A stretch of DNA of 7,577 bases from JBPOFM01 sp038259855 (GTDB lineage: Bacteria > Bacteroidota > Bacteroidia > Flavobacteriales > Flavobacteriaceae): assembly GCA_038259855.1 (NCBI GenBank), contig JBBSOJ010000161.1:1-7577 (forward strand), read 5' to 3'. Position 1 is the stretch's first letter. Every line of letters begins with the position of its first letter. The notes under the pieces are model-generated. The model saw nothing but the letters and a program-made list of their open reading frames with translations, had not been told where the DNA came from and ran no database searches. This document shows, one piece after another, positions 1-6,602 of the stretch. Position numbers and translations under genes: made by a program.

Positions 1-384
1 ACTGCAAATCAAATGCTCGATCCCAAACCAATCACAAAGTCTTATAATGGTACCTAAATTACCGGGATCGCGAACAGCATCCAGTGCTACGATTAATTTA
101 GACGTATCAACCGCAACAGGTTCAGGAATTTCGAAGAGCGCCAAAGTACCGTTATGGGATTTTAGATTGGTAATTTTCTTTAGATCACCATCGGAGACGA
201 TCGTGAATTTAGTGGCATCTATATCAAACGTGGTTGAAGTACTATACAAATGCACCAATTTAAAGTTTGAATTTAAAAACTCATCAATTCCTTTTAAACC
301 CTCCACCACAAACAATCGGTGCTGACTCCGGAATTTTTTTTGGGATAAACTAACAATTAATTTTATTTGGTTCTTTGTGAGCAT
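1..384 (-). CDS. TrmH/SpoU-family RNA 2'-O-methyltransferase, N-terminal part (gene cut by window edge)
   Basis: The minus strand reads open from an ATG at 384-382 to the left edge, giving 128 codons with no stop; the C-terminal half lies outside the window. Residues about 18-88 resemble the SpoU substrate-binding domain (…SQHRLFVVEGLKGIDEFL…). Residues 101-115 (LDAVRDPGNLGTIIR) are the classic SPOUT motif 1 of TrmH-type enzymes, followed by CDWFGIEHLIC. Asn109 and Arg115 have the same six-residue spacing as the conserved Asn/Arg pair of TrmH, where the Arg takes part in catalysis. Family knowledge: these enzymes use S-adenosylmethionine to methylate the 2'-OH of rRNA or tRNA in the cytoplasm; the exact target nucleotide cannot be told from this part. 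The gene is divergent from tamL, and the likely tamL promoter overlaps its first codons. The family call is firm; the subfamily is open because motifs 2 and 3 are not visible. Confidence 0.9.
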   Translation of the reverse strand, partial: MLTKNQIKLIVSLSQKKFRSQHRLFVVEGLKGIDEFLNSNFKLVHLYSTSTTFDIDATKFTIVSDGDLKKITNLKSHNGTLALFEIPEPVAVDTSKLIVALDAVRDPGNLGTIIRLCDWFGIEHLICS

Positions 385-403
385 GAAAATGTATTTACAT
401 TTG
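374..403 (+). promoter_or_regulatory. Probable Bacteroidota-type promoter of tamL
   Basis: TTTG at 374-377, an 18-nt spacer, then TACATTTG at 396-403 match the Bacteroidetes consensus (-33 TTTG and -7 TAnnTTTG, roughly 17-23 nt apart). Transcription would start near 408-411, leaving a leader of about 100 nt before tamL. The -33 element lies inside the first codons of the divergent RNA methyltransferase gene, so the two genes compete for the same DNA. Prediction from sequence only. Confidence 0.55.
387..402. promoter_or_regulatory. 16-bp inverted repeat overlapping the tamL -7 box (possible operator)
   Basis: AAATGTA (387-393), a TT spacer, then TACATTT (396-402) form a perfect 7-bp dyad. Its right arm is the -7 box of the proposed tamL promoter, and its left end is 3 bp from the start codon of the divergent methyltransferase gene. 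A protein bound here could act on both genes. It is AT-rich, so a chance dyad is possible, and I recognise no specific regulator. Confidence 0.3.
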
Positions 404-453
404 TCGTGTTTTCAAGTCATGATCAAACGACATCCGGATTCATTATAGTCAAC

Positions 454-513
454 ATGGACCAGCTTAAAACAGTAATTTTGAAACCATCTAAACACAAATC
501 GCGTAGCTGTTGA
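454..513 (+). other. 19-codon upstream ORF in the tamL leader, overlapping the tamL start
   Basis: ATG at 454 opens a 19-codon frame (MDQLKTVILK… ending KSRSC) that stops at TGA 511-513. That stop overlaps the TTG start of tamL (510-512) in the arrangement TTGA. The ORF lies inside the predicted tamL transcript. Such an overlap would allow translational coupling, in which ribosomes ending on the short ORF restart on the weak TTG. The peptide has no recognisable features, and the ORF could be accidental. Confidence 0.25.
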
Positions 514-3041
514 AACACGTTGTCACAAAAATATCATTAATTACGTTAATTACAGTCCTTTTAACATCTTGTGATGCTGTAAAACGGGTGAATGACAATG
601 AGGATTTATTGACTAAAAACAGTGTTTTCATCAATAAAAAGAAAAGCAATTCCGAAACTGTCAATTCGCTTATAAATCAGCAACCAAACGGAAGTTTGCT
701 TGGGTATCCATTGCGGTTGCATCTCTTTAATCTTGCGCGGCCCAATATTGATTCTATTTTAAACGATAAATATAGAAATCCTGAAAAACCAAGAACAGGC
801 GAAAAAAATCTGTTGTCCATAAAACAGTATGAAGCCTTGATCAATGCCAAAAAAAACATCAATACCTGGTGGAAACAAACCGGTGAGGCGCCCGTAATTT
901 TTAAGGAAGCTCGCGCCGAGAAATCAAAGATTCAGCTGCGAAAATACTATTGGAGCAAGGGCTGGTTCAATGCCGAAACTTCTTATACAGTTGACCAACG
1001 TGATGAAAAACGTGTCGACGTATCGTATTACGTAAATACAGGAACGCCCTATAGTTTAGATTCAATCTCTGCCATCATCAGTACACCCAGTATTGACAGT
1101 CTTTACCAAAATGATTTGAAGAATAGCTCTGTCATTGTCAAAGGCCAACAATATGATGAAACCAAGTTTACTGAAGAGCGATCTCGTTTGTCCGAACAAT
1201 TGAGAAATATGGGCTACTACCACTTTGGACAAGATTATGTAAGTTTTGCGCTTGATACGTTAAACAACAACTATAAAATCAATACAGAACTGATCATTCA
1301 GGATCGGATCATACGAAACGTAGATTCCATTTTAAGAAAACCGTTCAATATTTATAAAATAAAGGAAGTCAACATTTATACAGATGATCGTTTTCAAAAT
1401 AAAGATGAGCTTATCACGGATTCTATAACCTATAAAAATTATAATATATACAGCTACGAGAAGTTGAATTATCGGCCAAAAGCAATCACCGATGCCATTT
1501 TCATCAATAAGGGCGCTCTCTTTAAGGATATCGACCGAACTCGTACATATCGCTATTTGAGTGAGTTGAAAGTCTTTAAATATCCCAATATTGAATATAT
1601 CGAAAATGTTAATGACACCACCTTAACGGCGAATATTTATTTAATCCCAAAGAAAAAATACTCACTAACATTTTCCCCAGAAGTATCCACTAGCAACATT
1701 CAATCGGTTGGATTTTCATTTAGTACCGGGCTTTCCATCCGAAATGTGTTCAAAGGAGCTGAAATTTTCGAGATCGGTGCTATCGGCTCTATTGGAGCCT
1801 CTAAAGATACTCGGGTTCCTGGTGATCCATTTTTTGATATCAACGAGATTGGTGCTAATATGCGACTGACAATTCCGCGCATATTTTTTCCTGCAAATAC
1901 CGATAGAATCATACCTAAATTCATGTCACCGACAACGCGCTTTAGTGCCGCAGCCACTAGCCAACAAAATATTGGTCTTGACAAGCAATCTTTTAGTGGT
2001 ATTTTGAGCTATAATTGGTATCCTTCAAAAAAAGTAACGAATACGCTCGATCTTTTTAATGTTCAATATGTTAAAAATTTAAATGCCGATAATTATTTCA
2101 GTGTTTATGAAAATTCCTATGACCGATTGAATGATATTGCCCAAAGCATTAATTATGTACCCAACGGGAGTAATCTGGTGATTCCGGGTGGAGCAGATGA
2201 CTTTATCGATGATGTGCTCGCTGAAAATACCACTTTGACCACTCAAGATCCGGATTTCGCCAATGTCAATAATATCGCACAACGAAAAAACCGCTTGACT
2301 GAAAACAACTTAATTATCTCAACAAGTTTTAACTACGTAAAGACACGACGGGAAAGTTTGTTTGATAATGATTTTTCCATTTTAAGATTACGTGGGGAAG
2401 TGGCAGGAAATATTTTAGCAAGCACTGCCAGTATCGCTGGTTTACAAAAGGATGCTAATGATCGATTTGAAATTTTTGGGGTGGCTTTCTCCCAGTACGC
2501 AAAGGGAGAATTTGACTATGTAAAGTGGTGGGATCTCGGCAAAAAGAATGTGTTTGCGATTAGAACATACCTTGGTCTAGCGGCACCTTACGGCAATTCT
2601 ACCAACATTCCCTTTGCAGAAAGTTTTTTTGCTGGAGGGCCGAATGATAATAGGGCTTGGACGGCTTATAATTTAGGTCCAGGAAGTTCGCAATCAATCA
2701 ACGAGTTTAATGAAGCCAACTTTAAATTACATTTGAGCGCTGAACAACGATTCAATTTTTTCGGAGATTTTTATGGTGCTTTATTTGTTGATGCCGGCAA
2801 TATTTGGAATCTTTTTGATGATACTCAAGAAGAAGCTGCAACGTTTGATGGCTTAAGTTCTTTGAAAGATATTGCGATAGGCTCTGGAGTCGGGTTCCGT
2901 TATGATTTTAGCTTCTTTGTACTTCGATTCGACGTCGGATTCAAAACTTACAATCCCGCTAATAACCCGGGAAATCGATGGTTTAAACAGTATAATCTCA
3001 ATAACGCAGTGTATAATATCGGAATCAATTATCCATTCTAA
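510..3041 (+). CDS. tamL: TamL: lipidated Omp85-family outer-membrane assembly protein (BamA/TamA family)
   Basis: The 843-residue product has a lipoprotein signal peptide: residues 1-20 are hydrophobic and the lipobox is LLTSC, with lipidation expected at Cys21. The periplasmic part (about 30-380) is of POTRA type. The C-terminal part (about 383-843) is a 16-strand Omp85 barrel opening with YSLTFSPEV. It contains AGGPNDNRAW at 708-717, where NRAW (714-717) takes the place of the Omp85 loop-6 RGF/Y motif, and it ends in a C-terminal Phe (INYPF). Length and layout fit the Bacteroidota TamL group, which works with inner-membrane-anchored TamB in inserting proteins into, or supporting, the outer membrane. 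No tamB is visible here. The start is unusual: in-frame TAG at 504-506 is followed by CTG (507) and TTG (510), there is no nearby in-frame ATG, and only these starts keep the whole signal peptide. TTG at 510 is the better choice. No clear terminator follows. Confidence 0.92.
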   Translation: MKHVVTKISLITLITVLLTSCDAVKRVNDNEDLLTKNSVFINKKKSNSETVNSLINQQPNGSLLGYPLRLHLFNLARPNIDSILNDKYRNPEKPRTGEKNLLSIKQYEALINAKKNINTWWKQTGEAPVIFKEARAEKSKIQLRKYYWSKGWFNAETSYTVDQRDEKRVDVSYYVNTGTPYSLDSISAIISTPSIDSLYQNDLKNSSVIVKGQQYDETKFTEERSRLSEQLRNMGYYHFGQDYVSFALDTLNNNYKINTELIIQDRIIRNVDSILRKPFNIYKIKEVNIYTDDRFQNKDELITDSITYKNYNIYSYEKLNYRPKAITDAIFINKGALFKDIDRTRTYRYLSELKVFKYPNIEYIENVNDTTLTANIYLIPKKKYSLTFSPEVSTSNIQSVGFSFSTGLSIRNVFKGAEIFEIGAIGSIGASKDTRVPGDPFFDINEIGANMRLTIPRIFFPANTDRIIPKFMSPTTRFSAAATSQQNIGLDKQSFSGILSYNWYPSKKVTNTLDLFNVQYVKNLNADNYFSVYENSYDRLNDIAQSINYVPNGSNLVIPGGADDFIDDVLAENTTLTTQDPDFANVNNIAQRKNRLTENNLIISTSFNYVKTRRESLFDNDFSILRLRGEVAGNILASTASIAGLQKDANDRFEIFGVAFSQYAKGEFDYVKWWDLGKKNVFAIRTYLGLAAPYGNSTNIPFAESFFAGGPNDNRAWTAYNLGPGSSQSINEFNEANFKLHLSAEQRFNFFGDFYGALFVDAGNIWNLFDDTQEEAATFDGLSSLKDIAIGSGVGFRYDFSFFVLRFDVGFKTYNPANNPGNRWFKQYNLNNAVYNIGINYPF

Positions 3042-3122
3042 ATTACCGCCTCAACTTTTACTGATACAGATAAGATTTCCAAAAATCAAAGATGATTCGA
3101 ATGTCTTTTGCTTTAATTTCAT

Positions 3123-3130
3123 TATTTTTG
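3123..3130 (+). promoter_or_regulatory. Candidate -7 box of an fbaA promoter
   Basis: TATTTTTG at 3123-3130 fits TAnnTTTG and would start transcription near 3136, about 28 nt before the fbaA ATG. The -33 element is poor: the closest TTTG (3107-3110) is only 12 nt away. The tamL-fbaA gap (3042-3164) holds no convincing terminator, so read-through from tamL is also possible. Confidence 0.35.
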
Positions 3131-3164
3131 AACCACTAATCCATAATTTAAAACACACATTTTT

Positions 3165-4232
3165 ATGAGTCATACTATAAAAGCTGGTGTCGCCACTGGG
3201 AAAGATGTACAAGCCATTTTTAATCATGCCAAAGCCAACGGCTATGCATTACCAGCCGTAAACGTCATTGGCTCAAACACCATTAATGGCGTATTGGAAA
3301 CAGCGAAAGCCTTAAATGCGCCTGTTATTATACAATTTTCAAATGGTGGTGCTGTGTTTAATGCAGGAAAGAGTTTGAGCAACGACAATCAAAAAGCAGC
3401 CATTGCAGGCGCCATTGCAGGTGCAAAACATGTACATTTGATGGCGGAAGCCTACGGTGTTCCAGTTATTTTGCATACGGACCATTGTGCCAAGAAACTT
3501 TTGCCTTGGATAGATGGATTGTTGGATGCCAGTGAAACTCATTTTAAAGAAACAGGCAAGCCTTTATATAGTAGCCACATGATCGACCTTTCTGAAGAAC
3601 CGATCGAGGAAAATATTGAAATTTGCAAAACGTACTTAAAGCGTATGAGCAAAATGGGCATGACATTAGAAATTGAGTTGGGAATTACCGGCGGTGAAGA
3701 AGATGGTGTGGATAACACCGATGTTGACGATTCAAAATTATACACACAACCAGAAGAAGTTGCCTATGCTTATGAAGAATTGAGCAAGGTAAGCGACCAA
3801 TTTACGATAGCTGCTGCTTTCGGAAATGTGCATGGTGTTTACAAGCCTGGAAATGTAAAATTGACACCCAAAATTTTGAAGAACTCCCAAGATTACATTT
3901 CAAAAAAATTCGGTGTAGAACATAATCATATCGATTTTGTATTTCACGGTGGATCAGGATCTACTGTTGAAGAAATCCGTGAAGGGATCAGCTACGGCGT
4001 TATAAAAATGAATATAGATACGGATATGCAATACGCCTTTATGAGTGGTATTCGTGATTATTTCGATGACCATTCAGGGTATCTTAAAAGCCAGATTGGA
4101 AGCCCCGACGGTGAGGATTCTCCCAATAAGAAATATTATGACCCAAGGGTTTGGCTACGTAAAGGTGAACAATCTTTCGTTGAACGTTTAAAAAAGGCTT
4201 TTGAAGATCTTAATAACGTGAATACTTTATAA
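3165..4232 (+). CDS. fbaA: Class II (zinc-dependent) fructose-bisphosphate aldolase
   Basis: The 355-residue cytoplasmic enzyme reversibly splits fructose 1,6-bisphosphate into dihydroxyacetone phosphate and glyceraldehyde 3-phosphate in glycolysis and gluconeogenesis. All class IIA landmarks are present and sit three residues before the E. coli FbaA numbering. HTDHCAKK (104-111) carries catalytic Asp106 and zinc ligand His107. LEIELGITGGEEDGVD follows with the ligand-region Glu. NVHGVYKPGNV has zinc ligand His223. VFHGGSGS has His261. NIDTDMQYA is the substrate-phosphate-binding stretch. Length is close to the 359 residues of the E. coli enzyme, so the gene is complete. The ATG at 3165 follows an A/T-rich leader without a Shine-Dalgarno sequence, as usual in Bacteroidota. 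It is co-directional with tamL (123-bp gap) and accD (103-bp gap). No anomalies are seen. Confidence 0.97.
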   Translation: MSHTIKAGVATGKDVQAIFNHAKANGYALPAVNVIGSNTINGVLETAKALNAPVIIQFSNGGAVFNAGKSLSNDNQKAAIAGAIAGAKHVHLMAEAYGVPVILHTDHCAKKLLPWIDGLLDASETHFKETGKPLYSSHMIDLSEEPIEENIEICKTYLKRMSKMGMTLEIELGITGGEEDGVDNTDVDDSKLYTQPEEVAYAYEELSKVSDQFTIAAAFGNVHGVYKPGNVKLTPKILKNSQDYISKKFGVEHNHIDFVFHGGSGSTVEEIREGISYGVIKMNIDTDMQYAFMSGIRDYFDDHSGYLKSQIGSPDGEDSPNKKYYDPRVWLRKGEQSFVERLKKAFEDLNNVNTL

Positions 4233-4237
4233 CTTTG
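4230..4237 (+). promoter_or_regulatory. Candidate -7 box for accD, overlapping the fbaA stop codon
   Basis: TAACTTTG at 4230-4237 fits TAnnTTTG and includes the fbaA TAA stop. It would give a leader of about 93 nt. The closest upstream TTTG (4200-4203) is 26 nt away, longer than the usual spacer, so the promoter may be weak, or accD may depend on fbaA transcription. Confidence 0.3.
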
Positions 4238-4335
4238 CGTGACTAAACTAACTCTCGATTATGCCTTCAAACTCCACTATTTTACATCGAGCTTGTCGAA
4301 ATGCGTACATCGTAAATCAATAAACAGTAAATCGC

Positions 4336-5193
4336 ATGTCTTGGTTTAAAAGAAAAACAAAAGGAATTACCACCACTACAGAAGAGAAAAAAGACACACC
4401 GAAAGGCTTGTGGTACAAATCTCCGACAGGTAAAATTATTGATACTGAAGAGCTTGAGAAAAACTTTTTTGTAAGCCCAGAAGATGGCTATCACGTTAGG
4501 ATTGGTAGTAGAGAATACTTTCAAATTTTATTTGATGACAATGAATTTAAGGAGTTGGATGCCAATTTAGATTCAAAAGATCCCCTTAAGTTTGAAGACA
4601 CTAAAAAATATCCAGAACGTTTAAAAGCAGCACAGGAAAAAACCAAATTGAAAGACGCGGTGCGTTGTGCTGTCGGCAAATCGAAAGGGAAGGACTTAGT
4701 GATTGCCTGTATGGATTTTGCCTTTATTGGAGGTTCTATGGGAAGTGTTGTGGGTGAGAAAATAGCAAGAGCCGGTGAGTATGCTTTGAAAAAGAAACTA
4801 CCGTTCATGATTATTTCTAAATCTGGAGGTGCCAGAATGCAGGAAGCTGCTTTATCGTTGATGCAATTGGCGAAAACCTCGGCAAAATTAGCTCAATTGG
4901 CAGATGCCAACATTCCTTATATTTCACTCTGTACCGATCCGACTACTGGTGGAACTACTGCATCGTTTGCGATGTTGGGAGACATTAATATCAGCGAACC
5001 TGGGGCATTGATTGGTTTTGCTGGACCGCGAGTCGTAAGAGATACCACAGGACAAGAACTTCCAGAAGATTTTCAAACGTCAGAGTTCTTATTGGAACAT
5101 GGTTTTTTGGATTTTATTACGGAGCGTAAAGATTTAAAACAGAAAGTGAATCTATATATTGATTTGATTACGAATCAGCCGTTGAGGGTTTGA
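4336..5193 (+). CDS. accD: Acetyl-CoA carboxylase carboxyltransferase subunit beta, without zinc-ribbon cysteines
   Basis: The 285-residue product is the beta subunit of the carboxyltransferase, which with AccA moves CO2 from carboxybiotin on AccB to acetyl-CoA, giving malonyl-CoA for fatty acid synthesis. The crotonase-fold landmarks are visible: CMDFAFIGGSMGSVVGEK, SGGARM at 163-168 with the oxyanion glycines 164-165, TTGGTTAS at 203-210, and EPGALIGFAGPRVV at 221-234. The C-terminus (SEFLLEHGFLDFI) is standard. The N-terminus is odd. Where E. coli AccD has a C4 zinc ribbon (WTKC…C…VCPKC), this protein has GLWYKSPTGK (24-33) and FFVSPEDGYH (45-53), so the sequence lines up but all four cysteines are gone (Ser29 and Ser47 take two of the places). 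From memory other flavobacterial AccD proteins look the same, so this is probably a clade trait rather than damage. No Shine-Dalgarno sequence precedes the ATG. accA is not in the window. Confidence 0.96.
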   Translation: MSWFKRKTKGITTTTEEKKDTPKGLWYKSPTGKIIDTEELEKNFFVSPEDGYHVRIGSREYFQILFDDNEFKELDANLDSKDPLKFEDTKKYPERLKAAQEKTKLKDAVRCAVGKSKGKDLVIACMDFAFIGGSMGSVVGEKIARAGEYALKKKLPFMIISKSGGARMQEAALSLMQLAKTSAKLAQLADANIPYISLCTDPTTGGTTASFAMLGDINISEPGALIGFAGPRVVRDTTGQELPEDFQTSEFLLEHGFLDFITERKDLKQKVNLYIDLITNQPLRV

Positions 5194-5319
5194 AAACAAT
5201 TTATGGAATTTCAGAAGCCAGTCAAGTTCTATTTTTGAGAATTTTATTGGTTTTTTTTCGTTAAAAATATACCGTTCGTCGACAGCGTTTTTAAATTGTA
5301 GTATTTTTCTTCAAAACCA

Positions 5320-5336
5320 TTACGGAAAAACCGTAA
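5320..5336. other. Small perfect hairpin in the spacer after accD
   Basis: TTACGG (5320-5325), loop AAAAA, CCGTAA (5331-5336) form a 6-bp perfect stem. It lies 127 bp after the accD stop and has no T-run on the plus strand, so it is a weak terminator candidate. On the minus strand a loose T-rich stretch follows. Nothing else in 5194-5370 looks functional apart from an 8-base T-run near 5251-5258. Confidence 0.3.
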
Positions 5337-5370
5337 AATCACACCGAATTTTAGATTTTCGTAGGAAAAA

Positions 5371-5398
5371 TACATTATACATTATACATTATACATTA
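5371..5398 (+). repeat. Tandem repeat: four perfect copies of the 7-mer TACATTA
   Basis: Four uninterrupted copies of TACATTA fill 5371-5398, ending 32 bp before the ATG of the metalloprotease remnant, so the array sits in its leader or promoter. Each unit resembles a degenerate -7 box (TAnnTT). Simple repeats of this kind can change copy number by replication slippage. Confidence 0.95.
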
Positions 5399-5430
5399 GG
5401 TTATTATTAATCAATAAAAATAATAAACTT

Positions 5431-5574
5431 ATGAAAAAAACTACCCTCATCCTATCACTAGTTATTTGGTTATCATTTGTTTTAAATGTACAGGCTCAAA
5501 TATGTGCCACCCCGGATTTTTCAACACTTAATTTAAACAATAACAAAAATGAAAACAATAGGCTCAAATTGTAG
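5431..5574 (+). pseudogene. 5' stub of a secreted protease gene: signal peptide and mature N-terminus, then stop
   Basis: ATG at 5431 gives 47 codons ending at TAG 5572-5574. The first 23 or so residues are a typical Sec signal peptide (MKKTTLILSL, then a hydrophobic stretch, then VQAQ with cleavage near Ala22/Gln23). ICATPDFSTL follows, which resembles the start of the mature part of flavobacterial secreted proteases. After about residue 35 the sequence becomes Asn/Lys-rich and loses family resemblance. The frame overlaps the larger fragment that starts at 5549 by 26 bases but is offset by +1. The most natural reading is that this is the original start of the protease gene, cut off from its body by a deletion plus frameshift. 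An independent 47-residue secreted peptide is possible but less likely. Confidence 0.7.
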
Positions 5575-6583
5575 TACTTGCGGTGATCAGGTTTGTGATA
5601 CTCCAGCTGACTCAAATATGGGAGCTACTGGTGGTTACAATCCAGACCTAACTAATATAATGTCGTACTACACTTTATTAAATCACTTCACAACAGGTCA
5701 AAGCACTCGAATGAAAAATTCAATTAATTCGAGTTCCTTTTTGTCCCAATTGATTAGTGATAATTGCGCAATACCTGAATTGACGGGATCCGAAAAGATA
5801 TGTAACAATTCGGTTAAAACTTATACATTAATAAATGGCGGAAGCAACGTTGCATGGAATTGGTCTTCAAATTTAAATCGTTTGTCCTCGAATTCTTCGA
5901 GCATTACCGTACAACCAATTAGTCCTTCTACTAACGGTTCCGGATTTGTTGAGGCTGTTTTACCCTTTCAAACACTACGAAAAAATATTTTTATAGGTAA
6001 ACCTCGCTTAATAAGCGCTAAACTAGCAACAGGCGAATTATTGTCGCATAGTTCTCCAAATATGGTTTGTAAAAATGCAACTATTAATACAAATATGGTT
6101 TTTGAAGGGACAGGTGCTATAACATGGTCAAAAGTTAGTTCTTCGCACACAACCACTTGGGGACAACAAGGTAATAATCTTAACTTCTATCTTTGGGCTG
6201 TTAATCATACCGCAACATTCAAAGCGACCTTAAATAATGAATGCGGTACATTTACTCGAAATTATACTTTTAACATTAAAAACTGTACTGGCGGTGGTGA
6301 CCCTTGTAATCCTACTCTCAAATTAGCGTCTAATCCTGTTAAGAAAGAAATAGAAGTTAATTTTATACCTGGACCTTGCAAATCATCAACGCAAACAAAA
6401 GAGATAAACGAAGATTTTGTGAAAAATTCTGAAGCTATTTTGTATGATTTGGTAGGCAACCAAATGGCTTTACGAACTCCAGCAGTAGGTAAGATAAATG
6501 TTGAAAGTTTAAAACCTGGTATATATATTTTAATAATCAGTATATATGATGAGAAAAAAATTCATCGTGTAATTATAAACTAA
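5549..6583 (+). pseudogene. Remnant of an M43 (pappalysin/cytophagalysin-type) metalloprotease with T9SS type A sorting domain; catalytic part missing
   Basis: The 344-codon frame starts in the middle of a known domain. Residues 7-38 (NCSTCGDQVCDTPAD…TNIMSYY) match the end of an M43 catalytic domain, with Met38 as the Met-turn, and HFTTGQSTRM follows as usual. The zinc-binding HEXXHXXGXXH helix, which should lie just upstream, is absent from the window. Residues about 75-245 hold two PKD/Ig-like segments with Cys pairs. Residues about 261-344 are a type A T9SS sorting domain (SNPVKKEIEVNF…, ILYDLVGNQ, INVESLKPGIYILIIS, ending in IHRVIIN). Intact relatives are secreted through Sec and then T9SS; this fragment has no signal peptide, which lies out of frame in 5431-5574. 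In-frame TAA at 5534-5536 blocks extension upstream. The direct repeat AAACAATA at 5535-5542 and 5553-5560 marks the likely junction. If translated from 5549 it would be an inactive cytoplasmic protein. A sequencing error could explain the frameshift, but not the missing catalytic region. Confidence 0.8.
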
Positions 6584-6602
6584 TAATAAATAAATTTAAA
6601 TT

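Noticed and set aside
47..325. Open frame of 92 codons on the plus strand
   Set aside because: It lies opposite the clearly recognisable methyltransferase (SPOUT motif 1 on the minus strand) and has no protein-like features of its own.
2902..3168. Open frame of 88 codons on the plus strand running across the tamL end into the fbaA start
   Set aside because: It overlaps the end of the tamL barrel in another frame, and its sequence is low in family-like character. The gap is better explained as leader DNA for fbaA.
4282..4524. Minus-strand open frame of 80 codons over the accD start
   Set aside because: It is antisense to the conserved N-terminus of accD and rich in residues expected from reverse reading.
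5194..5270. Intrinsic terminator right after accD
   Set aside because: Only a 4-5 bp stem (TTCT…AGAA) some distance before the T-run is present, too weak to call.
5540..5575. Programmed frameshift joining the signal-peptide stub to the protease body
   Set aside because: No slippery heptamer with a following structure is evident, and joining the frames would still leave no catalytic zinc site, so decay is the simpler explanation.
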